A DNA stretch of 14,361 nt. Source: Desulfobacteraceae bacterium (lineage in GTDB: Bacteria; Desulfobacterota; Desulfobacteria; Desulfobacterales; SURF-15). Of this stretch, positions 7,849-14,361 are shown in pieces. Where the stretch lies: positions 1 through 14,361 of the forward strand of contig QZKK01000047.1 of assembly GCA_003599475.1 (NCBI GenBank). The letters are read 5' to 3'. A program made the translations under genes and the position numbers. Under the pieces are notes generated by a model. It did no database searches. It saw only the letters and a list, made by a program, of their open reading frames with translations, and was not told where the DNA came from. Position 1 is the first letter of the stretch. Every line of letters begins with the position of its first letter.

Positions 7849-8475
7849 ATGTCCCGCATCGATGACTATCTTCAAGCCCGAGAGATCGCGATCGAAAAGC
7901 TCCAGATCGAATCGTTCGACGCATTGATCGAAAGATCCGGATTCGAGCCGTCCGGTTCTGCCGGGTTCCGGGTCCCTTTTTTAGACCGGCTCTATTCAAT
8001 CGATTTTCCCGCATGCAATTTCATAGACTTATCCGAAGACGCGAAGGAGATTCCGCTTCAGGAACAGGTCGTGATCCTTCATTATCTTCTGGGGGCGGGT
8101 GCCGGAAACCCGACCGGTGAATGGATTCCATATCGGGAAATCCCGGGTGCCTCTCTGTACCATTCGGTTTTCATCAAGCGGGCAGTCGATCCCCTGAAGA
8201 GCGTCTTCGGCCGGAACCCTTCCAGGCTTTCTAAAGTTGCGGGAAATCTTGGTGGAAAGAAAGCGGCTCATGGAGACGTCGGAATCGAATTTTTCATTCT
8301 CCCGAAGGTCCCGATTCAACTCATTCTCTGGGAAGGCGACGAAGAATTTCCACCGGAAGCGAACATCCTCTTTGACCGGTCGATTGCAAAGATTCATTCT
8401 CCCGAAGATGCGGCATGGATGGCAAGCCTGCTCGTCTATCGGTTAATCGCCCTCGCCAAACAACCCCAATCCTGA
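7849..8475 (+). CDS. DUF3786 domain protein, probable accessory of the acetyl-CoA pathway cluster
   Basis: This is a 208-residue soluble protein without signal peptide or membrane segment. From memory it matches the DUF3786 family: an N-terminal FLDRLYSIDF-like strand pair, a helix with VILHYLLGA, the block WIPYREIPGASLYHSVF, and the C-terminal signature LILWEGDEEFPPEANILFD followed by a helical end. The family has no established reaction. It is common in anaerobes, and genes of this kind occur near corrinoid or acetyl-CoA pathway genes (recalled, not checked). It has no cysteine-rich metal-binding motif. The start is supported by GGAG at 7840-7843, five bases before the ATG. It sits 189 bases after acsE, with the MITE-like element between, so it may be cotranscribed with acsE. 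A role in cofactor handling is speculative. Confidence 0.8.
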   Translation: MSRIDDYLQAREIAIEKLQIESFDALIERSGFEPSGSAGFRVPFLDRLYSIDFPACNFIDLSEDAKEIPLQEQVVILHYLLGAGAGNPTGEWIPYREIPGASLYHSVFIKRAVDPLKSVFGRNPSRLSKVAGNLGGKKAAHGDVGIEFFILPKVPIQLILWEGDEEFPPEANILFDRSIAKIHSPEDAAWMASLLVYRLIALAKQPQS

Positions 8476-8520
8476 AGTCCCCGCAACCGACGGGATCCCC
8501 GCGATTTTCATTTTCACCGA

Positions 8521-8569
8521 GTATTGCCGAATACACCTCGAATACACCCCGGCCGTATTGAAAATACAC
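8521..8569. promoter_or_regulatory. Candidate operator: GTATT/AATAC palindromes and 11-bp tandem repeats
   Basis: Two small palindromes, GTATT-gccg-AATAC at 8521-8534 and GTATT-gaa-AATAC at 8555-8567, flank a tandem pair of 11-base units (CGAATACACCT 8528-8538 and CGAATACACCC 8539-8549). AATACAC occurs three times in total. An 11-base spacing places both copies on the same face of the helix. The second palindrome overlaps the proposed -35 hexamer at 8558-8563, which is where a repressor would act. The regulator is unknown. Confidence 0.5.
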
Positions 8570-8586
8570 GCGATTTGAATTATCCT
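8558..8586 (+). promoter_or_regulatory. Candidate sigma70-type promoter for the dikinase-like gene
   Basis: TTGAAA at 8558-8563 matches the -35 consensus at 5 of 6 positions. It is followed after exactly 17 bases by TATCCT at 8581-8586, which matches the -10 consensus at 4 of 6. Transcription would begin near 8593, giving a leader of about 70 bases before the ATG at 8665. This is sequence inference only. Confidence 0.45.
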
Positions 8587-8664
8587 CAGATCAGCAGCGA
8601 TCGGCGTTTAAACCTGTTTTCATGATTCCAGTTTCCAGTTTTCCGGATATTCGGAGCTTCTTTT

Positions 8665-11600
8665 ATGATCCAATCGAAGGCGCTTGAAGTGAATCTGGCA
8701 ACATCTCGGGTCGATGTGGCGGTCGAGCCGAAGTACGAGATTTTCCAGGAGCTGTTGTCCGGTTATTACGGGCTCATGGATGGACTCACCGTGTTTCTCA
8801 AGGAGTTGTCCCATCCTTACCGTAACTGGCAATTTATCGTCAAGGAAGCTCGGGGATACTCGCTGAACTATTTTCATCTTCTGAAAAATCATCCGAGGGG
8901 ACCCGAAGCCGCCGCTTTATATATCGATATATTCTCAGATGCGGTTCGGTACTCATCAGACCCGCTCGTCCGTGCGGATGCAGTCGACAACCTTCTTCTC
9001 TTTCTGCAAAAGATCGTAAAAGAAGCCTCCGCAAATGATGAAAGATTCGGTTCCGTTCTCAATCATGCATTTCTCCGGATCAAATCGTTTGACACGGAGG
9101 GTTTCTTTCTGTTCATCCGGAGCTATTATCAGATCAAAAAAATCGCCGACCTGCTCGTCTCCAGGAGTTCCGGATTCGTTGCCGCATCCGAGGCCCTTCT
9201 CCTCCTCCTTATCGCGTACTATCAGCATAGCTATGCGTACTGGCTCGATCAGGCCGACCCTCAGCAGTGGTTTGAAAAAGAGGCCGAAATCGATGCGGAG
9301 AAGGAAGGATTTGCCGCGATTTTTAACGATATCTCCCACCGGCAGCTCATTAAATACCGACAGCATCTGATGCAGTTTTCGAAAGGCAGCGGGGCCGACA
9401 CGATCGCCACCATCGGCAAGCTGATCGGCCTTCCGGGATACAGCGACATCATCGAACAGTATCGCAGCATACCGCAAAAGCTTTTCGTCGCCGGTGGAGC
9501 AGAAGATCGCGGGAACCGATGGAAACTGATTTTTACCTTTCAGATCATGAATATCACCGGATTATCCATGATCCACGAGGAGGCGCTCCGGGATATCAAC
9601 AGAACGCTTACCTGGGTGATCAGCCACGAGGAGCCCCGGCATGTCGAATTTCTGGTACGAAAGACGTTTTCCATTTTAACCGATCAGACTCGGAGGTTTC
9701 CGGATGCGACACTGAACTGTGTGCTGAACATGGGAAAGGCCGTCTACGATACGGAAAATGGAGATTTGATCAATTTTTTCATCGATTCGGTGATCGACCT
9801 CGGTTTTCAGATGCCGATGATCGGCGGCATCGGAAACGACTGGCAGATCCGCGTCAATCGTGCGCATATTCTCAACATCCGTATCTGGCTGGAGTTGATC
9901 GAGCTGAACCCGAAGCTTTCCACCCGGCTGATTTCCGCCCTTGTCATCCATATCTCGCTGTGTGGAGTCTTCATCAAGGATACCGATCTTTTTCCAAGAG
10001 ACATCACGCGCTTCTTGAACAGTGATTTCGGTCCTGTATACAACCTCGTCAAGCAACTCACCCGGCTCTTTCCGACCTATTTCAATGATATCGGAGCCGA
10101 GGGCAGACTGAGGGATATCTCCACCCGGATCGACGAGCTTTGCAGCCGAAAGGATGTTCTCGTGCATTTTTTACGCAAGCAGAGCCATGTAGAAAGCAGC
10201 AACCGGATCATCGGATTCATGGAAGCCGCTTTTACCTTCTGGGAAGCCCGAGACAAGTCCATCCTCGAACCTTTCGTACCCCCTGCCATTTATCACCAGA
10301 TCGATTCCGGCGGACCTTACGTCGACGGGATGCACCGGGCCGTCGCTCATTTAAGGAATAAGGGCGTCGCCATACCAAAAGGGCTGCTGGCTTTAAAGGA
10401 AACCCAATTGAGGACGCTCCTTGAGGACGTTTCCGGTGTGAGAAGGCGGGATCTTGAACGGGCCACTCTGGCCGTTTCCTTCTACAAGCTGCTCAATCAG
10501 AAGTACAACCTCGACTTCTTCGAAATCGACCAGTTGCTCTGCCAGATTCGCACCGATTACTTTCCGGATATCCATCAGTTGAAAAGTGCGCTTTCGGAGC
10601 CGGGCCTCAAAGAGAGGATCGATCGCCTGCTCGATTATCTAGGCGGTCTAAAGAGCCTGATTCTATCGCCCAAGACCTACGATATCCGGGAAGACATCTA
10701 TAAAAAGAGGCATTTTACCGTGGATATTCCGTCCATGTACGGGAGCTATCACGAAGTAAAATTCGATGCGCTCGGATTGACCTTCCGTCTGGAGTCTCTG
10801 GTCAATGTTCTTTTCGAGGAACTGATCCAGGACATCGACTTGAACGTGATCACCAAGGCGACCTTCTTCCAGGTATATGACCGCCTGCTGTTGTTTTACA
10901 AGGCATTGAAGCTGGACGGCATCACATCCGTTGAAATCGAACGGCAGCTCGATTTTTTAAACCACTCCCTGCGGGTGAGAGGGTTTACATTCACTCAGTA
11001 CCTGGATATTTTCAAGGGGTTTGCAGGAGCCGTAAAGACGATCATTACAGACTATTTCAGCAACGTCCACGAACGGAATCTGTCTAGAATCCTGCAGAAG
11101 ATACCGAATGCGTATATTCTTCCGAAGTATCTCCCAAAAGATAACGATTTCGATCATGAAAAATTGGAAGACCGCGTTTCGGAGATTTTTTCCAGAGAAA
11201 GAATCGCCATGTCGCTGGGGCTTCAGCAGCTTGACCGCTTTTTAACCCGCATTCTCAACACGCTCTTTTATCAGTCCGACAAATTATCGAAGGTCCATCT
11301 TCAGCAGCTCCTGCTCTATGACCCGGAAAGGGCGATGGCCGCCATAGAGGATGCGGACCGCCGCGTTTACGGAATCATCCATTTAGGGAACAAGGGGCTG
11401 AACCTGGTTCGCTTGAAGGAGTTCGGACTTCCCATACCTCCCGGGTTTATCGTTACGACAGAGGTTTTCCGGTGCCGGGAAGTCATCCACAGCTATACAC
11501 CGGCCATCCAGCAGTTCAGGGAGCAGGTCGCCCATCAAATCGCCGGGGTTGAGGAAATAAGCGGGTTTCGTTTCGGCGATCCGAGCAATCCACTTCTTTT

Positions 11601-12852
11601 TTCCGTCCGGAGCGGATCTTCCATATCGCAGCCCGGAATGATGGATACCTTTCTCGATGTGGGCATCAATCAGGAGATCGTCGAGGGGATCTTCTCCCGA
11701 ACCGGCAACGAATGGTTCGCCTGGGATAGTTATCGCCGCTTTCTTCAGTGCTACGGGATGTCTTTCGATCTGAAGCGGGACGACTTCGACGCCATCATCA
11801 GCGACTTCAAGAGACGTTTGGGAATTCCCTATAAGAAAAATTTCTCGGGAGACCAGATGAAAAGGGTGGCCCTGGAATATAAAAAACTGATACTCGATTC
11901 CGGCATCCCGATCGAAGAAGATCCTTTCGAGCAGCTCCTTTTGATCATCCGCAAAGTATTGGACTCCTGGGAGTCGGCAAAAGCCAAAACTTACCGTCAA
12001 ATCATGGGAATATCCGATGACTGGGGAACCGCCGTCACCGTTCAGACGATGGTCTACGGCAACATTTCACAACAGTCCGGCTCAGGCGTCATTTTTACTC
12101 ACAATCCCCGATGGTCGGGAGACAACCTGCGGCTGTGGGGAGATTTTACCATTGGAAACCAGGGGGAGGACGTCGTCTCGGGACTGGTTCGTACACTGCC
12201 TGTATCCATCATTCAACAGGATTTCGAGATGAGGGAAACCGATATCACCCTGGAGACGAATTTTTCAGAGATTTACGGCGCTCTGAAGGCATGGGCCAAC
12301 GAATTGATCTATGGAAAAGGCTGGAGCCCGCAGGAGATCGAATTCACCTTCGAGAGTCCCAGTGTCAAGGATCTTTATATCCTGCAGTCCCGGGATATGA
12401 CCATCCGGAGCCGCAAGGAGGATTTATCCTTCGACCTTGAAAAAATAAGGGATAAGAAACTGCTGGGCCACGGGATCGGTGTCAGCGGGGGAGCCATGAG
12501 CGGCCGGATCGTTTTCAACCTCGAGGAGATCAGCGCATGGAGACAAAAGGATTCGAAGATGCCTCTGATATTGGTGCGCTCGGATACTGTACCGGATGAT
12601 ATTCGGGAGATTCACGCCTCCGATGGATTGCTTACCGCCCGCGGCGGGTTGACCTCTCATGCCGCTGTCATCGCTCATCGGCTGGAGAAGACCTGCGTTG
12701 TCGGCTGCGCGGACCTGTTCTGCAATGAGCGCTTAAGTGAATGCAGCTGGGGAGCAAAGATGCTGAAATCGGGGGACTGGATCAGCATCGATGGGCAGCA
12801 GGGTGCGGTTTACTTCGGGAAAGTGAAGGTGAAGGCGGCTTCCCGGGTATAG
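8665..12852 (+). CDS. PPDK-like dikinase: large unknown N-terminal region + PPDK ATP-grasp + phosphohistidine domain, no PEP/pyruvate barrel
   Basis: This 1395-residue protein is apparently cytosolic. Residues from about 903 to the end align with the first half of pyruvate phosphate dikinase. HLGNKGLNLVRLKEFGLPIP (907-926) starts the ATP-grasp domain. SVRSGSSISQPGMMDT (980-995), WGTAVTVQTMVYGN (1120-1133) and QGEDVVSG (1166-1173) are PPDK-type nucleotide-binding blocks. TARGGLTSHAAV holds the catalytic histidine H1332, with the Thr-Ser before it conserved. The protein ends soon after the GDWISIDGQQGAVYFG block, where PPDK would continue into its PEP/pyruvate TIM barrel. That barrel is absent. 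The first ~900 residues look helix-rich and match nothing I recognise; DIPSMYGSYHE near 687 is a distinctive block. GGAG at 8653-8656 supports the start. By family logic ATP should phosphorylate H1332, but the acceptor is unknown. Annotation as PEP synthase or PPDK would overstate the evidence. Confidence 0.85.
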   Translation: MIQSKALEVNLATSRVDVAVEPKYEIFQELLSGYYGLMDGLTVFLKELSHPYRNWQFIVKEARGYSLNYFHLLKNHPRGPEAAALYIDIFSDAVRYSSDPLVRADAVDNLLLFLQKIVKEASANDERFGSVLNHAFLRIKSFDTEGFFLFIRSYYQIKKIADLLVSRSSGFVAASEALLLLLIAYYQHSYAYWLDQADPQQWFEKEAEIDAEKEGFAAIFNDISHRQLIKYRQHLMQFSKGSGADTIATIGKLIGLPGYSDIIEQYRSIPQKLFVAGGAEDRGNRWKLIFTFQIMNITGLSMIHEEALRDINRTLTWVISHEEPRHVEFLVRKTFSILTDQTRRFPDATLNCVLNMGKAVYDTENGDLINFFIDSVIDLGFQMPMIGGIGNDWQIRVNRAHILNIRIWLELIELNPKLSTRLISALVIHISLCGVFIKDTDLFPRDITRFLNSDFGPVYNLVKQLTRLFPTYFNDIGAEGRLRDISTRIDELCSRKDVLVHFLRKQSHVESSNRIIGFMEAAFTFWEARDKSILEPFVPPAIYHQIDSGGPYVDGMHRAVAHLRNKGVAIPKGLLALKETQLRTLLEDVSGVRRRDLERATLAVSFYKLLNQKYNLDFFEIDQLLCQIRTDYFPDIHQLKSALSEPGLKERIDRLLDYLGGLKSLILSPKTYDIREDIYKKRHFTVDIPSMYGSYHEVKFDALGLTFRLESLVNVLFEELIQDIDLNVITKATFFQVYDRLLLFYKALKLDGITSVEIERQLDFLNHSLRVRGFTFTQYLDIFKGFAGAVKTIITDYFSNVHERNLSRILQKIPNAYILPKYLPKDNDFDHEKLEDRVSEIFSRERIAMSLGLQQLDRFLTRILNTLFYQSDKLSKVHLQQLLLYDPERAMAAIEDADRRVYGIIHLGNKGLNLVRLKEFGLPIPPGFIVTTEVFRCREVIHSYTPAIQQFREQVAHQIAGVEEISGFRFGDPSNPLLFSVRSGSSISQPGMMDTFLDVGINQEIVEGIFSRTGNEWFAWDSYRRFLQCYGMSFDLKRDDFDAIISDFKRRLGIPYKKNFSGDQMKRVALEYKKLILDSGIPIEEDPFEQLLLIIRKVLDSWESAKAKTYRQIMGISDDWGTAVTVQTMVYGNISQQSGSGVIFTHNPRWSGDNLRLWGDFTIGNQGEDVVSGLVRTLPVSIIQQDFEMRETDITLETNFSEIYGALKAWANELIYGKGWSPQEIEFTFESPSVKDLYILQSRDMTIRSRKEDLSFDLEKIRDKKLLGHGIGVSGGAMSGRIVFNLEEISAWRQKDSKMPLILVRSDTVPDDIREIHASDGLLTARGGLTSHAAVIAHRLEKTCVVGCADLFCNERLSECSWGAKMLKSGDWISIDGQQGAVYFGKVKVKAASRV

Positions 12853-12860
12853 ATTAAGGG

Positions 12861-12873
12861 GACAGACTCTGTC
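12861..12873. repeat. Small palindrome GACAGA-C-TCTGTC
   Basis: This is a perfect 6-bp inverted repeat with a one-base centre, lying in the context aaggggacagactctgtc between the dikinase-like gene and the 39-residue ORF. The aaggggacaga context reminds me of dispersed REP-like sequences in related bacteria, but that is recalled, not checked. It could also be a regulator site. Confidence 0.35.
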
Positions 12874-12893
12874 ATCTGAAAGAGGAGGTTTCC

Positions 12894-13013
12894 ATGCAAG
12901 TACTCATTACTTTCTTAGAGACGGTTATCAGGTTACTAAACAGCGTATCACACTTGGATGTCGCGGCACTGGCACTATTGGTGGCTCTGTCAATCATTTG
13001 GAAACGGGGGTAA
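12894..13013 (+). CDS. Predicted 39-residue single-pass membrane peptide
   Basis: This is an unrecognised small ORF. The peptide begins with an amphipathic stretch (VLITFLETVIRLLNSV) and ends with one probable membrane segment (VAALALLVALSIIW) followed by KRG. The case for it being real is an excellent Shine-Dalgarno, AGAGGAGG at 12881-12888, five bases before the ATG and far better than that of the gene downstream. It uses TTA, CTA, GTA and TCA codons more often than its neighbours, which hints at a different origin or at weakly selected sequence. It ends seven bases before the gap start, so ribosomes finishing here could reinitiate on gap. Its layout (amphipathic part, membrane helix, basic end) resembles small membrane peptides, including type I toxins, but no antisense RNA is evident. 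A leader or coupling role is equally possible. Confidence 0.5.
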   Translation: MQVLITFLETVIRLLNSVSHLDVAALALLVALSIIWKRG

Positions 13014-13020
13014 AGAGAAA

Positions 13021-14253
13021 ATGAAGCTCGGCGTCAATGGGTTCGGAAGGATCGGAAAGCTCACGTTGTGGAATCATATCGAACGAAAGCACTTCGATGG
13101 GATCGTCGTCAACATCGGCCGCAAGGTCGGCACATCTATCGAAGATATCGCCCACTATATCGAGAGGGATTCCACCTACGGATCATTGAGCGGATTTCTT
13201 TATGGCCACCGGGGAAATGCGACCATCGGCGAGATGGATGAAGCTGCGGGGACCCTGCGGGTCGACGGAATGCCGGTCAAGTTTCTGAGGTCGCACCGAA
13301 ATCCCAAAGAGATCGGCTGGGCTGGCGAAGATGTATCCCTGGTGGTCGATACGACCGGCATGTTTCTGGATCCATCTCTTCCGGCAACTCACCCCGGAGG
13401 CTCCGTTCGAGGCCATCTCGAATCCGGTGCAAATAAAGTCATTATCTCTGCACCATTTAAAATCAAGGACAAGGGAAAGCCGATGCCCGAAGATGCGGTT
13501 ACGACGGTCATGGGCGTAAATACCGACAGGTACGACCCCCGTGTTCACAGGATCGTTTCGAATGCCTCCTGTACGACCACCTGCCTTGCACACATGATGA
13601 AGCCTCTGATCCAATTTTTCGGTTCTAAAAAGATCCTTTCGGCCTCTATGGCCACCATCCACGCGTCGACCGGTTCGCAGCAGGTCTTAGACCGCCTGCC
13701 TTCAGCAGGAAAGACCGATTTGAGAAAAAACCGCAGTGTCATGAACAACCTCATTCTGACCTCTACCGGGGCGGCCGAAGCGTTGCGGCTGGTGATTCCG
13801 GAGATGGAAGAGATCGGATTCATCGCAGAATCGGTTCGTGTTCCGATTACGACAGGATCCTTGATCATTCTGGTAGTCAATCTTCAGGAGGAGATGGCAG
13901 GCAATCCGATCCGCCGGAATGTCATCAACGACATTTACAGAAAGGCTGCCGAGGAGGACCCTTACGGCTATCTCCACTACACGGACAAACAGAACGTCTC
14001 CTCCGATATCATCGGCTTTCCCAAGGCCGCTGCAATCATCGAAGGGCATGAAACCCATCGGAGAACAGGAGAAGTGAGAATCGATCTGGCGAACGTCCCG
14101 GGCCTGAGCCGGATGTGCACGGAGATGTCGAAAGAAAGCGTCATCCGGGTCCCGGTAACGCAGGCAGTTGTCTACGGGTGGTACGATAACGAGATGGGAA
14201 GCTATGTGCACATGCTGGCGGACCGGACTGTCTCGATTGCGGAAGACATGTAA
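13021..14253 (+). CDS. gap: Divergent glyceraldehyde-3-phosphate dehydrogenase (phosphorylating type)
   Basis: This is expected to interconvert glyceraldehyde-3-phosphate and 1,3-bisphosphoglycerate with a nicotinamide cofactor in the cytoplasm. The Rossmann motif NGFGRIG is at 6-12. The catalytic cysteine is C184 in SNASCTTTCLAHMMKPL, the catalytic base is H214 in ATIHAS, then TGAAEALRLVIPE, the conserved arginine in VRVP, and WYDNEMGSY near the end. The protein has 410 residues against about 335 usually, with small insertions. Several normally fixed positions differ: the Asn of SCTTNCLAP is Thr, the Pro is His, and the Asp that binds the adenosine ribose of NAD is missing, the region reading VVNIGRKVG. 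The start is placed at 13021 because the motif follows at once; an in-frame ATG at 12958 would add 21 unrelated residues overlapping the small ORF. Its own Shine-Dalgarno is weak, so coupling to the upstream ORF is likely. A special cofactor preference is inferred. Confidence 0.86.
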   Translation: MKLGVNGFGRIGKLTLWNHIERKHFDGIVVNIGRKVGTSIEDIAHYIERDSTYGSLSGFLYGHRGNATIGEMDEAAGTLRVDGMPVKFLRSHRNPKEIGWAGEDVSLVVDTTGMFLDPSLPATHPGGSVRGHLESGANKVIISAPFKIKDKGKPMPEDAVTTVMGVNTDRYDPRVHRIVSNASCTTTCLAHMMKPLIQFFGSKKILSASMATIHASTGSQQVLDRLPSAGKTDLRKNRSVMNNLILTSTGAAEALRLVIPEMEEIGFIAESVRVPITTGSLIILVVNLQEEMAGNPIRRNVINDIYRKAAEEDPYGYLHYTDKQNVSSDIIGFPKAAAIIEGHETHRRTGEVRIDLANVPGLSRMCTEMSKESVIRVPVTQAVVYGWYDNEMGSYVHMLADRTVSIAEDM

Positions 14254-14254
14254 A

Positions 14255-14292
14255 AAGCTGAAAGTTCAAAGCTCAAAGCTCAAAGCGCAAAG
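14255..14292. repeat. Tandem CAAAGCT short-repeat array after gap
   Basis: Four to five phased units of 7-9 bases (aaagctg, aaagttc, aaagctc, aaagctc, aaagcgc) follow the gap stop codon directly. No gene is seen from here to the window end. The array has the same design as the arms of the element at 7663-7830, so it may be the left arm of another one cut by the window edge. Downstream, gcagaggcgcagagaa (14331-14346) is a further short direct repeat. Confidence 0.6.
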
Positions 14293-14361
14293 AAGAGTGA
14301 CTCGATCGTAGAGGAATTTTCATGCTTCGTGCAGAGGCGCAGAGAATTTAAAGGTCTGCTT

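Noticed and set aside
7678..7875. 65-codon minus-strand ORF in the acsE-DUF3786 gap
   Set aside because: It runs through the inverted-repeat arms and into the start of the DUF3786 gene without a ribosome binding site. It is better explained as a repeat-derived open frame.
8622..8687. 21-residue upstream ORF overlapping the start of the dikinase-like gene
   Set aside because: No ribosome binding site precedes it, and the sequence has no sign of selection as protein.
12853..12893. Intrinsic terminator after the dikinase-like gene
   Set aside because: The only inverted repeat is 6 bp with a one-base centre and no T tract follows, so it does not fit a terminator.
14322..14351. Nine-codon ORF with an AGAGGA near the window end
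   Set aside because: It is too short to support and consists largely of the gcagaggcgcagagaa repeat.

Overview
The window carries the core of a bacterial Wood-Ljungdahl (reductive acetyl-CoA) gene cluster, followed by central-carbon genes, all on the + strand. In order it holds: the 3' end of acsD (small subunit of the corrinoid iron-sulfur protein), acsA (Ni-CO dehydrogenase), acsB (acetyl-CoA synthase), acsC (large corrinoid protein subunit), acsE (methyl-tetrahydrofolate methyltransferase), a DUF3786 gene, a 1395-residue pyruvate-phosphate-dikinase-like protein, a 39-residue membrane-peptide ORF, and a divergent glyceraldehyde-3-phosphate dehydrogenase. No rRNA, tRNA, CRISPR array, transposase or phage gene was seen. 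The gene set, moderately high GC and long Ala/Lys/Glu tail on AcsD suggest an anaerobic bacterium, most likely a Desulfobacterota sulfate reducer that uses the pathway for CO2 fixation or complete acetate oxidation. The taxonomic placement is inference.

Region 1 (1-6664) is the CODH/ACS operon. acsA, acsB and acsC are separated by only 14 and 19 bases and each has a strong Shine-Dalgarno. All expected metal ligands are visible: the B, C and D clusters of AcsA, the six A-cluster cysteines of AcsB, and the CX2CX4CX16C iron-sulfur motif of AcsC. A 13-bp hairpin sits in the acsD-acsA gap. Region 2 (6665-8475) holds acsE and the DUF3786 gene. The gaps before and after acsE contain inverted arrays of very short phased repeats. 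The second is a 168-bp element with about 26-bp terminal inverted repeats, like a miniature non-coding mobile element.

Region 3 (8476-14253) starts with a 189-bp gap that has a good sigma70-type promoter candidate overlapped by GTATT/AATAC palindromes and 11-bp tandem repeats, so this part is probably its own transcription unit. The dikinase-like protein has the PPDK ATP-grasp and phosphohistidine domains but no PEP/pyruvate barrel; about 900 residues of unrecognised sequence precede them. It is the best candidate for something undescribed here. The 39-residue ORF and gap follow closely. The window ends in another short-repeat array.

Together, AcsE moves a methyl group from methyl-tetrahydrofolate to the AcsCD corrinoid protein, AcsA makes CO from CO2, and AcsB joins methyl, CO and CoA into acetyl-CoA. 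The downstream dikinase-like protein and GAPDH fit carbon flow from acetyl-CoA and pyruvate toward sugars, but the acceptor substrate of the dikinase-like protein cannot be told from sequence.
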